Shown here: in pieces, positions 15,369 to 22,052 of the stretch
Position numbering within the stretch: position 1 is the stretch's first letter
How the letters are laid out: every line of letters begins with the position of its first letter
Virus record (IMG/VR): IMGVR_UViG_3300025769_000952
Span: 1 to 22,052 of that record
Origin: a virus
Length of the DNA stretch: 22,052 bases
Reading direction: 5' to 3' (one strand)
The notes under the pieces: model-generated
Told to the model about the DNA's origin: nothing
What the model saw: the letters and a program-made list of their open reading frames with translations, nothing else
Databases searched by the model: none
Made by a program: the position numbers and the translations under genes

Positions 15369-15374
15369 TTTCCC
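15321..15374 (-). promoter_or_regulatory. Programmed -1 ribosomal frameshift site with downstream stem-loop
   Basis: The mRNA reads G-GGA-AAA at 15374-15368, a canonical X-XXY-YYZ heptamer in the zero frame of the chaperone, directly before its UAG stop. After an 8-nt spacer comes GCCUCUUCC (15359-15351), which is perfectly complementary to GGAAGAGGC (15329-15321) across a 21-nt loop. Slippage by -1 enters the open frame that runs to 14943. Heptamer, spacing and stem all match known tail-chaperone frameshift signals; lambda uses GGGAAAG. Confidence 0.9.
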
Positions 15375-15877
15375 GAGTCACCCACAAGAGACGCTCTCTG
15401 AATATGCAAGACCAACTCTGTGATTGTTGTCACACGCATACCGTCGGGACGAATCTGTTGAATCATCTCGATTGTACCAGGTTGACCATCGATTGACACA
15501 AGGCTTTCACGAATCATTTCAAGATACACTCTTGAGATGTATGCTTCATAATCTGCATAAGCTTCACGTTCGTCAATGGGAAGCTTGTGATGCCATCTTG
15601 CTTTTTCTCTTGAATCGTTGGGAGCCTCAACCCACAGCAAGCGACCGAGCTCACTGCGAGAATAGGCACCTGCACGAATCTCGGCTTGTTCTCTCTCAGC
15701 AGGACCCAAAGGTCTGAGAGTGAAAACAGTTGCCTTCTCTCCCACATCTTCAAGCACATTCATGTCACCAGTGTTCAAATATTGTCCACGTTGGTCATCT
15801 GTGCAAGTCACTGATATGTCAGCAGTGACAACCACGTCAAAGGTTGTATTTGTAGATGTGAGAAAGTTAATGGCCAT
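15365..15877 (-). CDS. Tail assembly chaperone (G-type, unshifted form)
   Basis: This 170-residue product starts at ATG 15877, one base after the tail-tube stop, with AGGA upstream. It ends at TAG 15365-15367, just after the slippery heptamer. The first 55 residues are beta-like. The middle is acidic/basic and helical (A-E-R-E-Q-A-E-I-R, E-K-A-R-W-H-H). The end is a short helix. Its position between tail tube and tape measure, plus the frameshift, identifies it as the lambda gpG-like chaperone, which coats the tape measure before tube assembly and is absent from the virion. I infer the role from architecture; the sequence itself is not close to a family I can name. Confidence 0.85.
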   Translation of the reverse strand: MAINFLTSTNTTFDVVVTADISVTCTDDQRGQYLNTGDMNVLEDVGEKATVFTLRPLGPAEREQAEIRAGAYSRSELGRLLWVEAPNDSREKARWHHKLPIDEREAYADYEAYISRVYLEMIRESLVSIDGQPGTIEMIQQIRPDGMRVTTITELVLHIQRASLVGDSGK

Positions 15878-15878
15878 A

Positions 15879-17180
15879 TTATAGTCCTAATGAGATTCTG
15901 AATGGTGAACATCCTGCATTTGACTCATAAGCAGATCCACCACTAACATCACCGGCAAAGCGTGATTGATTATACACGAGAGTCTGACGAACGATGTCAT
16001 TACCACTCACGTCATATTTTGATGGATCATCTGCAAGCTGAGCAGCAGGAATCATGATTGCACAACCTTCGCCATCAGCTGAAGGTCCTGTCCCTACTAA
16101 CACTTGACGAACTGTTCTGTTGAAGTAATCATTTGCAATTGTTGTATTTACAGTTGACAAGGTCAAAGTCAATTCAACATTTACGTCAGTGATTTCCATG
16201 TCAGACATCGCAAGGATTGATTCAGAATGACCAAGAGGAGTCAAGGTATTTGTCACAGTCAAAGAGAAGTCCTCACAATCAACAGCAATTCGTCCGAGTG
16301 CGTCAGCACTTGTTGCATTTGTCAATGAAGATGGTGAAGCATTCGAGATCACGACATAAGAGTTTCTGAAGAAAGGTGGCGCGCCTGCGTTGTATGTTGG
16401 CTCGATTGGTCCCACTGCACTTGAATGATCATCTTGAATAAGTGCTGCTTGATATGTGAAGTCACCCATTAAGCGACCATTGTCAAGACTGATAGCAAGG
16501 CTCTCAAGTACGCAACCATAAGCATAAGAACGGAAGTTCACACCATCAACACGAAAAGTCAGTGAGTGAGTTCTTGTGCCTGTTTGAGTTCTTGAACCTG
16601 GATACCAAGTTTGAGTCCCTCTCAATGTTGGAGTACCTGTGAATCCTGCTGAGAAAGCTGGTGAGACTGTCACAGTTGTACCACTCACTTCAGTGATTGC
16701 AGAGTATTCAACAGCACCATTGATGATGCTTGACAACAATGTGCCAATGTCAGCAGCTGCGAAACCTGTGGCTTCAACATTATTGACATCGGTGACGCTT
16801 GATGCTGCTACTGATGCAACACTTCCAACTTGAGTTTTAAATCCTGCGCCCAACAAGTATCCGAGATAGTTGGCTGAGTAATCGCTTGGAGTGCTTCCGA
16901 TTGTTGTCAGATCAACTCTCAAGTTCACTTGTCCTGTTCTACGACGGACACGATTGGCACCGTTCCAAACTGTGTCGGGCTCTGGTGGTACAAGATACGA
17001 TCCATCTCTTGCATCGTTTCTCTCACTTGCCACAACGTCACCATAGATTAAGATTGGTTCACGTTCACAAGGGATCGAAGTATATGTGTATCCTGAGTTG
17101 TCAGGTAGATTTGTGGATGATGACAGTGAACCAAAGCTGGTCTCAACTGCAACGCTTAAGCTTCTATGCGTAACACTCAT
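15879..17180 (-). CDS. Major tail tube protein
   Basis: The true start is ATG 17180 (MSVTHRSLSVAVETSFG). GGAGG at 17187-17191 lies 6 nt upstream, and the ATG follows the previous stop by one base. An upstream start at 17249 would add a hydrophobic segment that only reads through the previous gene. The product is 433 residues and beta-rich, with V-T-V-S-P-A-F-S-A-G and R-T-H-S-L-T-F-R-V-D strands. It matches the style of large tail-tube proteins with a core fold and one or more added loops. Position directly after the terminator-like gene and before the chaperones supports this. A single tube gene with no sheath gene beside it indicates a non-contractile tail. Confidence 0.8.
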   Translation of the reverse strand: MSVTHRSLSVAVETSFGSLSSSTNLPDNSGYTYTSIPCEREPILIYGDVVASERNDARDGSYLVPPEPDTVWNGANRVRRRTGQVNLRVDLTTIGSTPSDYSANYLGYLLGAGFKTQVGSVASVAASSVTDVNNVEATGFAAADIGTLLSSIINGAVEYSAITEVSGTTVTVSPAFSAGFTGTPTLRGTQTWYPGSRTQTGTRTHSLTFRVDGVNFRSYAYGCVLESLAISLDNGRLMGDFTYQAALIQDDHSSAVGPIEPTYNAGAPPFFRNSYVVISNASPSSLTNATSADALGRIAVDCEDFSLTVTNTLTPLGHSESILAMSDMEITDVNVELTLTLSTVNTTIANDYFNRTVRQVLVGTGPSADGEGCAIMIPAAQLADDPSKYDVSGNDIVRQTLVYNQSRFAGDVSGGSAYESNAGCSPFRISLGL

Positions 17181-17181
17181 G

Positions 17182-17646
17182 TTAAGCCTCCAAATATAAA
17201 AGATCAAAAGGAACAACAAGCAAGTGACCAAGAATCTCACCAACATCATCAGTGATCAACTCTGCTCTTGATTGCAATGGTATCACCGAGATGATCCCTG
17301 TTGTATTAAATTCATATTGAGGACCCTTGATTGTATCAATCAGTTTTCCGGCATCCTCGTTCATCATGCGAATCTTGAAGCCTTCCTCTTTCGGAATAGC
17401 ATATCGCACATTTATCTCGATGGTGACACGCTTCCGACCACTGAGGCCAGCACTGCCGTCATCCATTGCGAGTGAAACGATCTCAAGAGTAAATTGTCTT
17501 TGACTCTGAAATCTTGTGTTTAGTGGAGAGACAAGGCCCGAGCCGTCATCAATGCAGACAAAGCCATGATGAGAGTCAGTCTTTGGATCAATTGCCTCAA
17601 TCATTGTCTTGATCTTGTCAAGTGCTTGAAAGATTCCTCTGCTCAT
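17182..17646 (-). CDS. Tail terminator-like protein
   Basis: ATG at 17646 overlaps the previous stop as ATGA, with GGGAG about 6 nt upstream. The 154-residue product starts with a helix (M-S-R-G-I-F-Q-A-L-D-K-I). Alternating strands with V-T-I-E-I-N-V-R-Y and a helix near the end (D-V-G-E-I-L) follow. Size and place, after a tail-completion-like gene and before the tail tube, fit the terminator that caps the tail at the head side (lambda gpU role). No diagnostic motif is visible, so this is positional inference. Confidence 0.65.
   Translation of the reverse strand: MSRGIFQALDKIKTMIEAIDPKTDSHHGFVCIDDGSGLVSPLNTRFQSQRQFTLEIVSLAMDDGSAGLSGRKRVTIEINVRYAIPKEEGFKIRMMNEDAGKLIDTIKGPQYEFNTTGIISVIPLQSRAELITDDVGEILGHLLVVPFDLLYLEA
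17187..17191 (-). promoter_or_regulatory. Ribosome binding site fixing the tail tube start
   Basis: The minus strand reads GGAGG 6 nt before ATG 17180, inside the last codons of the terminator-like gene. It favours this start over the upstream in-frame ATG at 17249. Confidence 0.8.
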
Positions 17647-18164
17647 ACATTTCTCCCTAGTTTCTTGGATATGTCAAAAGCAACGGCATTCACAAGCGTG
17701 TCAATTTCATTGTCAGTCAAGCCAATGTAAGGACGAACTTTATGAACTTCATATCCATAATGTTGGACATGTTTTGTTAAGCCGATTCTGAAACGAGTCT
17801 CAGTTGCTGAAAGGACAACAAGATTATTCATCAATTGTCCACTCAATACAAGATCAACCTCAGCAGTTTGACCCTGTCCTCCTCGACGCTTCCTTGAATC
17901 TTCTTTGTATTGTCGATACCCACCAGCATAATAGATTGACTTGCCGGTCCTTGACAACCTGGTGCCTCCCTTTGGTTTGAGTCGTGCACCACGAAAAGAA
18001 ACATATAAAGGTTTTGTTGAGTACTTCTTGAACTTCTTACCTCGTGAACTAATGCCTTTCATCGTGCGACGCTTGACAGTTGCAACGGTATTCGATGCAA
18101 GTGCTTTGGTATCTTTTGCCGTCCAAATATCACGAGGCAATTTGAGATTGACCTTGACCGTCAT
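17643..18164 (-). CDS. Tail completion / head-tail joining protein, Mu gpG- or HK97 gp10-like
   Basis: ATG at 18164 overlaps the previous stop as TGATG; GAGG lies just upstream. The 173-residue product is strongly basic. It has a K-R-R-T-M-K-G stretch, a R-T-G-K-S-I-Y-Y-A-G-G-Y element (about 72-83), a D-L-V-L-S-G-Q-L-M-N-N-L element (about 103-114) and R-P-Y-I-G-L-T-D-N-E (about 143-152). The combination of S-G-x-L followed by R-P-[FY]-x-G-L recalls the phage virion morphogenesis family (Mu gpG, P2 S) and HK97 gp10-type proteins. These act at the head-tail joint. The assignment is family-level only. Confidence 0.7.
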   Translation of the reverse strand: MTVKVNLKLPRDIWTAKDTKALASNTVATVKRRTMKGISSRGKKFKKYSTKPLYVSFRGARLKPKGGTRLSRTGKSIYYAGGYRQYKEDSRKRRGGQGQTAEVDLVLSGQLMNNLVVLSATETRFRIGLTKHVQHYGYEVHKVRPYIGLTDNEIDTLVNAVAFDISKKLGRNV

Positions 18165-19117
18165 CAGTGCCTCATCGATCTCTTTGGTGTGAAGCTCTGA
18201 TCATATTCAGTCTTATTGTAAGTTCTCCATGATGCTCGAAAGTCGGTGGCCTTGCCTCCGTTCTTTTCAAGGTCAAGTTCACCCTCATCGATGACACCAT
18301 CACCATCGAGATCCAAGTCAACCGATCGAAGTGCAAGGTCCATCAACTCAATACAACGAGCTCTCATTGCGTCGGCTGCATCAAGTTGCAGATTCATCTC
18401 ATAGATTCGAGCAGCTGTGCAGTAAGCATGACAAAGCTCGAAAGCCTCAGCATTGAAGATCTCATCCTCTGTCACGTTGGAAGATCCAAGACGATCCCTG
18501 AGCATCAATGAAAGCTCATCAAGAGAAGCTTTGATCTGTGGTGCAAAGTCAGCTTGACGACGTGGCACCATGTCAGCAAGTGGAGCAAAACGATTCACAA
18601 AAGCATCGTGGTCAAGACCAGTGTCGAAAGGTCGAGGAGTAACCTTGATCACTCCTTTGTCCAAGTTGGATAAATTGTTTTGTCCAAGATCTGAAGTGTA
18701 TGAAACTAAATATTGAAATGTTCCACTTGTCGCAGTGACATTGGCTGATGATGCTGTCACATACCACATTGCAAACTCAATAGTTGCACTTGTTGACAAG
18801 TCAATCTCACGAGGTAAAGGATCGGCAAGGATCGCAGTTGTTCCCACAATACGGACGATCTTGATTGAATACCAAGCATCTCCATCCGTCCTCAAGAATG
18901 CAAACGCTTGATCTCTCTCAAGAGAGTCAGAGCTTGCAATCGTCAAGGTCCTGCGATCATTGCCAATTGCAGAGACAGTGATGTTTGCTCTTGATTGATT
19001 CAAGTTGCTTGTCACATCACTTGACACTTTGAAAGTGATTGAAGGTGTTCCGTTAATGGGTGCAGGAGCATTCCATTCAAACATGTGGTCTTGACCTGTT
19101 ATTGCTTTTCTTATCAT
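18164..19117 (-). CDS. Putative head-tail adaptor with EF-hand loop
   Basis: ATG at 19117 overlaps the previous TGA as ATGA, with AGGAG upstream. The 317-residue product has two parts. Residues 1 to about 150 are beta-rich (I-T-V-S-A-I-G, T-A-I-L-A-D). Residues about 165-265 are helical (F-A-P-Q-I-K-A-S-L-D-E-L, then A-F-E-L-C-H-A-Y-C-T-A-A-R-I-Y-E), resembling helical connector/adaptor proteins. Residues 269-280 (DLDGDGVIDEGE) match the calcium-binding EF-hand loop, with Asp at 1, 3 and 5, Gly at 6, Ile at 8 and Glu at 12. Location between the MuF-like gene and the tail-completion gene fits a neck protein. Confidence 0.65.
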   Translation of the reverse strand: MIRKAITGQDHMFEWNAPAPINGTPSITFKVSSDVTSNLNQSRANITVSAIGNDRRTLTIASSDSLERDQAFAFLRTDGDAWYSIKIVRIVGTTAILADPLPREIDLSTSATIEFAMWYVTASSANVTATSGTFQYLVSYTSDLGQNNLSNLDKGVIKVTPRPFDTGLDHDAFVNRFAPLADMVPRRQADFAPQIKASLDELSLMLRDRLGSSNVTEDEIFNAEAFELCHAYCTAARIYEMNLQLDAADAMRARCIELMDLALRSVDLDLDGDGVIDEGELDLEKNGGKATDFRASWRTYNKTEYDQSFTPKRSMRH

Positions 19118-20019
19118 CTCTTTGCTCCTGCGTTTGCTTTTGAAATGTCTGTTGTCTTTGCTCTGTCGAGACCTGCTGCCTTGATGAATCCTTCAGATAC
19201 AGGACTCCAAGAATGTCGACAGTTATAACCTCCACCGGCAGTCTTGACAGGGAGACCTTGTTTGTTGTTGAGCTTTTTCATTTGCGATTCACTCACAACC
19301 TTGTCAACCAATGGCCGACAAAAGTCACGAGTTACACCATCAATGGGACCAGTGTATAAATAATAATGGAGATCAGCCTCTTCAGCAATGGCAGCAGTAA
19401 CACTCCTTCCAAACATTGAAAGCTTTGTGTTGACTTCTGTCAACTGTCTCCCTGCTGCTGATTGCATCTTCTGAGATAGTGAGGAGATGGCTTGTGTCAT
19501 GGGTACGTCAATCGACATCGCAACAAGCGACTCTCTGACACCACTTGCCACAGTAGGGATAATGACATCATCAAACAGAGTCTCAACTGCTGAGGTCTGC
19601 ATGATGTCAAGTTGTTGTTGAATTGGAGTCAACCCGAGATCGGGCTGAATAATTCTTGTTGTTTTCTCGACGGCTTGAGAGATGAGGTCTGCTTGCTCGA
19701 TGAATTCATCAATTGCAACGTCAAACCCACCTCTAATAATGAAGTCAATCAGCTGGTCTCTAGGTAGAGAGAGGATTGTCAATGGGTCGCTTGCTTGGAC
19801 TGCCGTCTCAAGTGTTTTTAGGAATCGAGTTCTTGATTTATCGAGAACCGATTTCATTGCCTTCTCGGCTTTGATCTGAGTTTTTAACTCATTGATCTTT
19901 GCTTTGGTGATACGTGCGACATCACCCGATTGATTCTTGAGTTGTTTCTCAAGATCTTCAATTGCTAGTTGATCAGCATCTTGCTCGGCAAGAAGTGTGA
20001 TTTCGTGATTGTCGCACAT
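19114..20019 (-). CDS. MuF-like head morphogenesis protein
   Basis: ATG at 20019 has AAGG upstream and lies 7 nt after the capsid stop. The 301-residue product starts with a coiled-coil region (about 8-65). The C-terminal part shows the MuF-type signature: Y-T-G-P-I-D-G-V-T-R-D-F-C-R-P-L (Cys234), about 30 residues on G-G-G-Y-N-C-R-H-S-W (Cys267, His269). Members of the Mu F/SPP1 gp7 family are minor head proteins packed with the DNA or bound to the portal. The gene usually precedes the protease and major capsid genes; here it follows the capsid gene. There is no toxin-like extension at the C-terminus. Confidence 0.8.
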   Translation of the reverse strand: MCDNHEITLLAEQDADQLAIEDLEKQLKNQSGDVARITKAKINELKTQIKAEKAMKSVLDKSRTRFLKTLETAVQASDPLTILSLPRDQLIDFIIRGGFDVAIDEFIEQADLISQAVEKTTRIIQPDLGLTPIQQQLDIMQTSAVETLFDDVIIPTVASGVRESLVAMSIDVPMTQAISSLSQKMQSAAGRQLTEVNTKLSMFGRSVTAAIAEEADLHYYLYTGPIDGVTRDFCRPLVDKVVSESQMKKLNNKQGLPVKTAGGGYNCRHSWSPVSEGFIKAAGLDRAKTTDISKANAGAKR

Positions 20020-20026
20020 GTCAGCC

Positions 20027-21037
20027 TTATACTAAGCAATCAGTAAGGATATACCCAAGAGTTGAGTCAATCGCTTTGAACTGTTGAACTTCTTCAGCGT
20101 ATACATAGCGACGTGTCGCGTCAAGGCTGTCATATTGACCTGCTTGCATTCCACCAAAATCGAAGTTAAGTGCTGCCACAGGCATTCCTTTGACATTACC
20201 ACTCTTTTGTACAATTGCGTCAGCACCTTTCATGATGCCACAGAAGATTGTTTCAGTGTTCCAAATTTGTGATTCTGATGAAGTTGCACCAGGTACAGCA
20301 GTCTCGCGACGAGCTTCACCAACGTAGATATTTGGAATGCCAAGGATGTTGCGTAAAACTTCTTTTGTTGCTTCTTCAGTAAGAATACGGTTGCCACTTG
20401 CGAAAGCACCTGCACCACTCACGTCACCAGCATAACCACGTACTTCGGGATTACGAGCTAATGAACGGAATACACCACGACCAAAGATCAAGGTGTCTGC
20501 ATTGATACCATGAGCAGCAGCAAAGACAAGATCTTTTAATTTGTCAAGACCTGTCAAAGCGTCAGTGCCTGCTGCGTCAACTTTGCCACCCATAACATTG
20601 GTACATGTATCATTTGAGAATGAAGCTGTATCAAAGATTAAGTTTGCAGCACGTTGCTCTTTTGCAAGCATCATCGCGCGACGTACTTTGCGAACGATAC
20701 GAGCTTCTTCACCACCAGGATATTGACTGTCAATGATGTCTTCCATTGCGATCGAATCTTGTGCAGAGTAGATCTTTGCTTTGAAAGTCAAGCTAGTACG
20801 ATCAAATGAACCAATGTTCGCACGACCTGCACCAGGAGCACGTTCAAGGTCAAGACCAACACCAGCACCCATGAAGTTGCGACTATTCTCTAAAAGAAAT
20901 GTACCACTTCTCTCAGGGATCTTCACGTTTTCAAAGATTTGGTTTGCAATGAGTTGACTGTCTGAAGGTACAACCTCAGACACAAGGGACGTTAGAATCT
21001 CGTCGACTGGATGAATAACACTGTATGAACTAGCCAT
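20027..21037 (-). CDS. Major capsid protein, HK97 fold
   Basis: ATG at 21037 has AGGAG about 6 nt upstream, 9 nt after the decoration stop. The 336-residue product has the expected plan. An N-terminal arm is followed by an E-loop-like region (around 50-95, with R-A-P-G-A-G and S-L-T-F-K-A-K-I-Y). A long spine helix rich in Arg/Lys/Glu (about 110-140, V-R-R-A-M-M-L-A-K-E-Q-R) comes next, then a D-T-L-I-F-G-R-G-V-F-R-S-L motif (about 190-202). No long N-terminal scaffold domain is present, which agrees with a separate protease/scaffold upstream. It forms the icosahedral shell. The order protease, decoration, capsid is typical of phages using a Mu I-type protease. Confidence 0.88.
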   Translation of the reverse strand: MASSYSVIHPVDEILTSLVSEVVPSDSQLIANQIFENVKIPERSGTFLLENSRNFMGAGVGLDLERAPGAGRANIGSFDRTSLTFKAKIYSAQDSIAMEDIIDSQYPGGEEARIVRKVRRAMMLAKEQRAANLIFDTASFSNDTCTNVMGGKVDAAGTDALTGLDKLKDLVFAAAHGINADTLIFGRGVFRSLARNPEVRGYAGDVSGAGAFASGNRILTEEATKEVLRNILGIPNIYVGEARRETAVPGATSSESQIWNTETIFCGIMKGADAIVQKSGNVKGMPVAALNFDFGGMQAGQYDSLDATRRYVYAEEVQQFKAIDSTLGYILTDCLV

Positions 21038-21046
21038 GAGTCACTC

Positions 21047-21433
21047 CTATGGTAATAAGTTGTTTGCACCAGTGAAAACGACAAGTAATTGGTCATTTGC
21101 TGAGGCACTTGTTTGGTTGATGTTAGGAATTACGCGAGCGATTGCATAGTTTCCACTTGTCGCATGAGCAGCAACTGCACCAGCAGTCGTAGCCATTACT
21201 AAAGGAGAAGTGTTGAAAGTGATTGCACCACCAGCGATAACACGAGTTAAGCCATGGATGACAACGTCAACAGCTTCACCAGCTGAGGCAGCACGTTGAG
21301 CAACACCAACACAAGCTGCGTCAGTTGCTGCAGTAGTGACTGCAACTTTTCCATTGCCGTCGATGCTGACAAGTGCGAATTCAGTGATTGCACCTGCTGC
21401 GATAAATGATTGAATGATTTGTGTGTCAGCCAT
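21047..21433 (-). CDS. Capsid decoration (cement) protein
   Basis: ATG at 21433 has GGAGG 6 nt upstream, inside the end of the scaffold gene. The 128-residue product is small, Ala/Val/Thr-rich and beta-rich. It shows the repeating pattern of short strands with Gly turns (A-G-A-I-T-E-F-A-L-V, G-V-A-Q-R, D-V-V-I-H-G-L) seen in DUF2190-type and similar cement proteins. These bind the outside of the expanded capsid and stabilise it. Location between scaffold/protease and major capsid protein is the classical one (lambda gpD position). Family-level assignment only. Confidence 0.75.
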   Translation of the reverse strand: MADTQIIQSFIAAGAITEFALVSIDGNGKVAVTTAATDAACVGVAQRAASAGEAVDVVIHGLTRVIAGGAITFNTSPLVMATTAGAVAAHATSGNYAIARVIPNINQTSASANDQLLVVFTGANNLLP

Positions 21434-21435
21434 GG

Positions 21436-22052
21436 TTATCCTCCAAATGCTTGACGATAAAAGTCAGGTTGTTGTTCTCTGAATAAACTAAGTGCGTCAC
21501 TGTAGTTGATTGATTTCTCTTCAGCTAAAGCACGAACTTTTTGATCAAGTGATTTCTTACTGATCTCTTGACCACTTGCACCATGACCAACCTCTTCGAG
21601 GGGTACACTTGAATTTGACTGACGCTCTGAGAACATTTGCCAAAATTCTGGTTGCAGATCTTTAATGTTCCAAGCTTTTGAAGCGACATCTTGCTCAGCT
21701 GGTGAGATCTTACCTTCACGAAGCAAAGCACTCACAGCTTCATCACATTTGATTTTGCTGTTTTCAGCTTCAAGCTTTTTGACTGACTCGCGAAGTGCGA
21801 CAACTTCATTTAACAAAGATACATCTTGATTGAATGTCTCAGAGAGTTTTTGTTTCTTCTCTTCCTCGTCTTCCATCATCTTCTCTTTGTCATCATGCTC
21901 GGCAAGTTCTTCTTTGTCTTCTTGCTCAGCCATCTTCTCTTTGTCATCGTGCTCAGCCATCTTCTCATCTTCAGTCAATGACGAATCTTTATCATCCATC
22001 ATCTCTCTGATCTTGGCTTCAAGCTCTTTGACCATTGCATCTTTGGCTTCCA
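21436..22052 (-). CDS. C-terminal part of Mu I-like head protease/scaffold protein (partial)
   Basis: The frame stays open to the window edge at 22052 (upstream codons E-A-K-D-A before the first ATG at 22035), so the gene is almost certainly cut here. The visible part begins with a charged helical stretch and four acidic 9-residue repeats (21853-21960). A coiled coil (V-V-A-L-R-E-S-V-K-K-L-E-A-E-N) follows. Then comes a motif A-V-S-A-L-L-R-E-G-K-I-S-P-A-E-Q, characteristic of the C-terminal segment of Mu I-type protease proteins. In those, the N-terminal protease cleaves the scaffold and itself, and the C-terminal part scaffolds the capsid. The protease domain is not in the window. A separately translated scaffold from ATG 22035, as for Mu Z, is possible. 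Confidence 0.8.
   Translation of the reverse strand, partial: EAKDAMVKELEAKIREMMDDKDSSLTEDEKMAEHDDKEKMAEQEDKEELAEHDDKEKMMEDEEEKKQKLSETFNQDVSLLNEVVALRESVKKLEAENSKIKCDEAVSALLREGKISPAEQDVASKAWNIKDLQPEFWQMFSERQSNSSVPLEEVGHGASGQEISKKSLDQKVRALAEEKSINYSDALSLFREQQPDFYRQAFGG
21853..21960 (-). repeat. Four acidic 9-residue tandem repeats in the scaffold
   Basis: Codons for MAEHDDKEK, MAEQEDKEE, LAEHDDKEK and MMEDEEEKK follow each other without a break (27 nt each). Copies 1 and 3 are the most alike. The unit is strongly charged and helix-forming. It lies upstream of the coiled coil of the scaffold. Confidence 0.85.

Noticed and set aside
17181-17249. Hydrophobic N-terminal extension of the tail tube protein (possible signal or membrane segment)
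   Set aside because: It only reads the end of the upstream gene in another frame. A strong ribosome site fixes the start at 17180.
1-22052. Search for defence systems, toxin-antitoxin pairs, CRISPR arrays, retroelements, tRNAs or insertion sequences
   Set aside because: The genes are nearly contiguous and all fit a late phage operon. No repeat-spacer array, transposase motif or tRNA-like cloverleaf was seen by eye. A covariance-model search could still find a small RNA.

Overview
The window holds the structural, lysis and tail-fibre part of a tailed bacteriophage genome or prophage. Virion genes run without a break on the minus strand, so transcription goes from the right edge towards the left. 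A short plus-strand block at positions 1-472 meets them head-on. The head is HK97-like: a protease/scaffold C-terminus resembling the Mu I protein, a small decoration protein, a major capsid protein and a MuF-type head protein. The tail looks siphovirus-like. It has one tail-tube protein, a frameshifted pair of tail-assembly chaperones, a 697-residue tape measure and a large tail hub, and I see no sheath or contractile baseplate genes. The host cannot be named from the sequence. Strong GGAGG ribosome sites and pervasive ATGA/TGATG/TAATG gene overlaps point to a bacterial host.

Layout in order of transcription (right to left). Head and neck: protease/scaffold C-terminus (cut by the window edge), decoration protein, major capsid protein, MuF-like protein, a putative head-tail adaptor carrying a perfect EF-hand loop, a tail-completion-like protein and a tail-terminator-like protein. 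Tail shaft: tail-tube protein, chaperone G, its -1 frameshift extension, and the tape measure. Tail tip: three unassigned beta-rich proteins, then a 1004-residue hub. Lysis: a CHAP-type cysteine peptidase and a 64-residue holin-like protein. Receptor and fibre region: a 129-residue protein, a 1036-residue fibre with eight tandem 63-residue repeats, two fibre-like paralogues sharing an identical start, and a 120-residue cement-like protein. Distal end: a 91-residue membrane/coiled-coil protein and a 30-residue membrane peptide.

The plus-strand block contains the last 19 codons of one gene, coupled by ATGA to a 137-residue protein. That protein has an N-terminal hydrophobic signal, four cysteines, a coiled coil and a C-terminal membrane anchor, which could be a spanin-like layout. 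Its 3' end overlaps the last minus-strand reading frame by 19 bases.

I see no clear non-phage island, tRNA, insertion sequence, CRISPR array or defence system. The best-supported non-routine element is the programmed -1 frameshift site at 15368-15374 (GGGAAAA, followed 8 nt later by a perfect 9-bp stem). It would join the two chaperone frames into a 311-residue protein. Terminase and portal genes, if present, lie outside the window.
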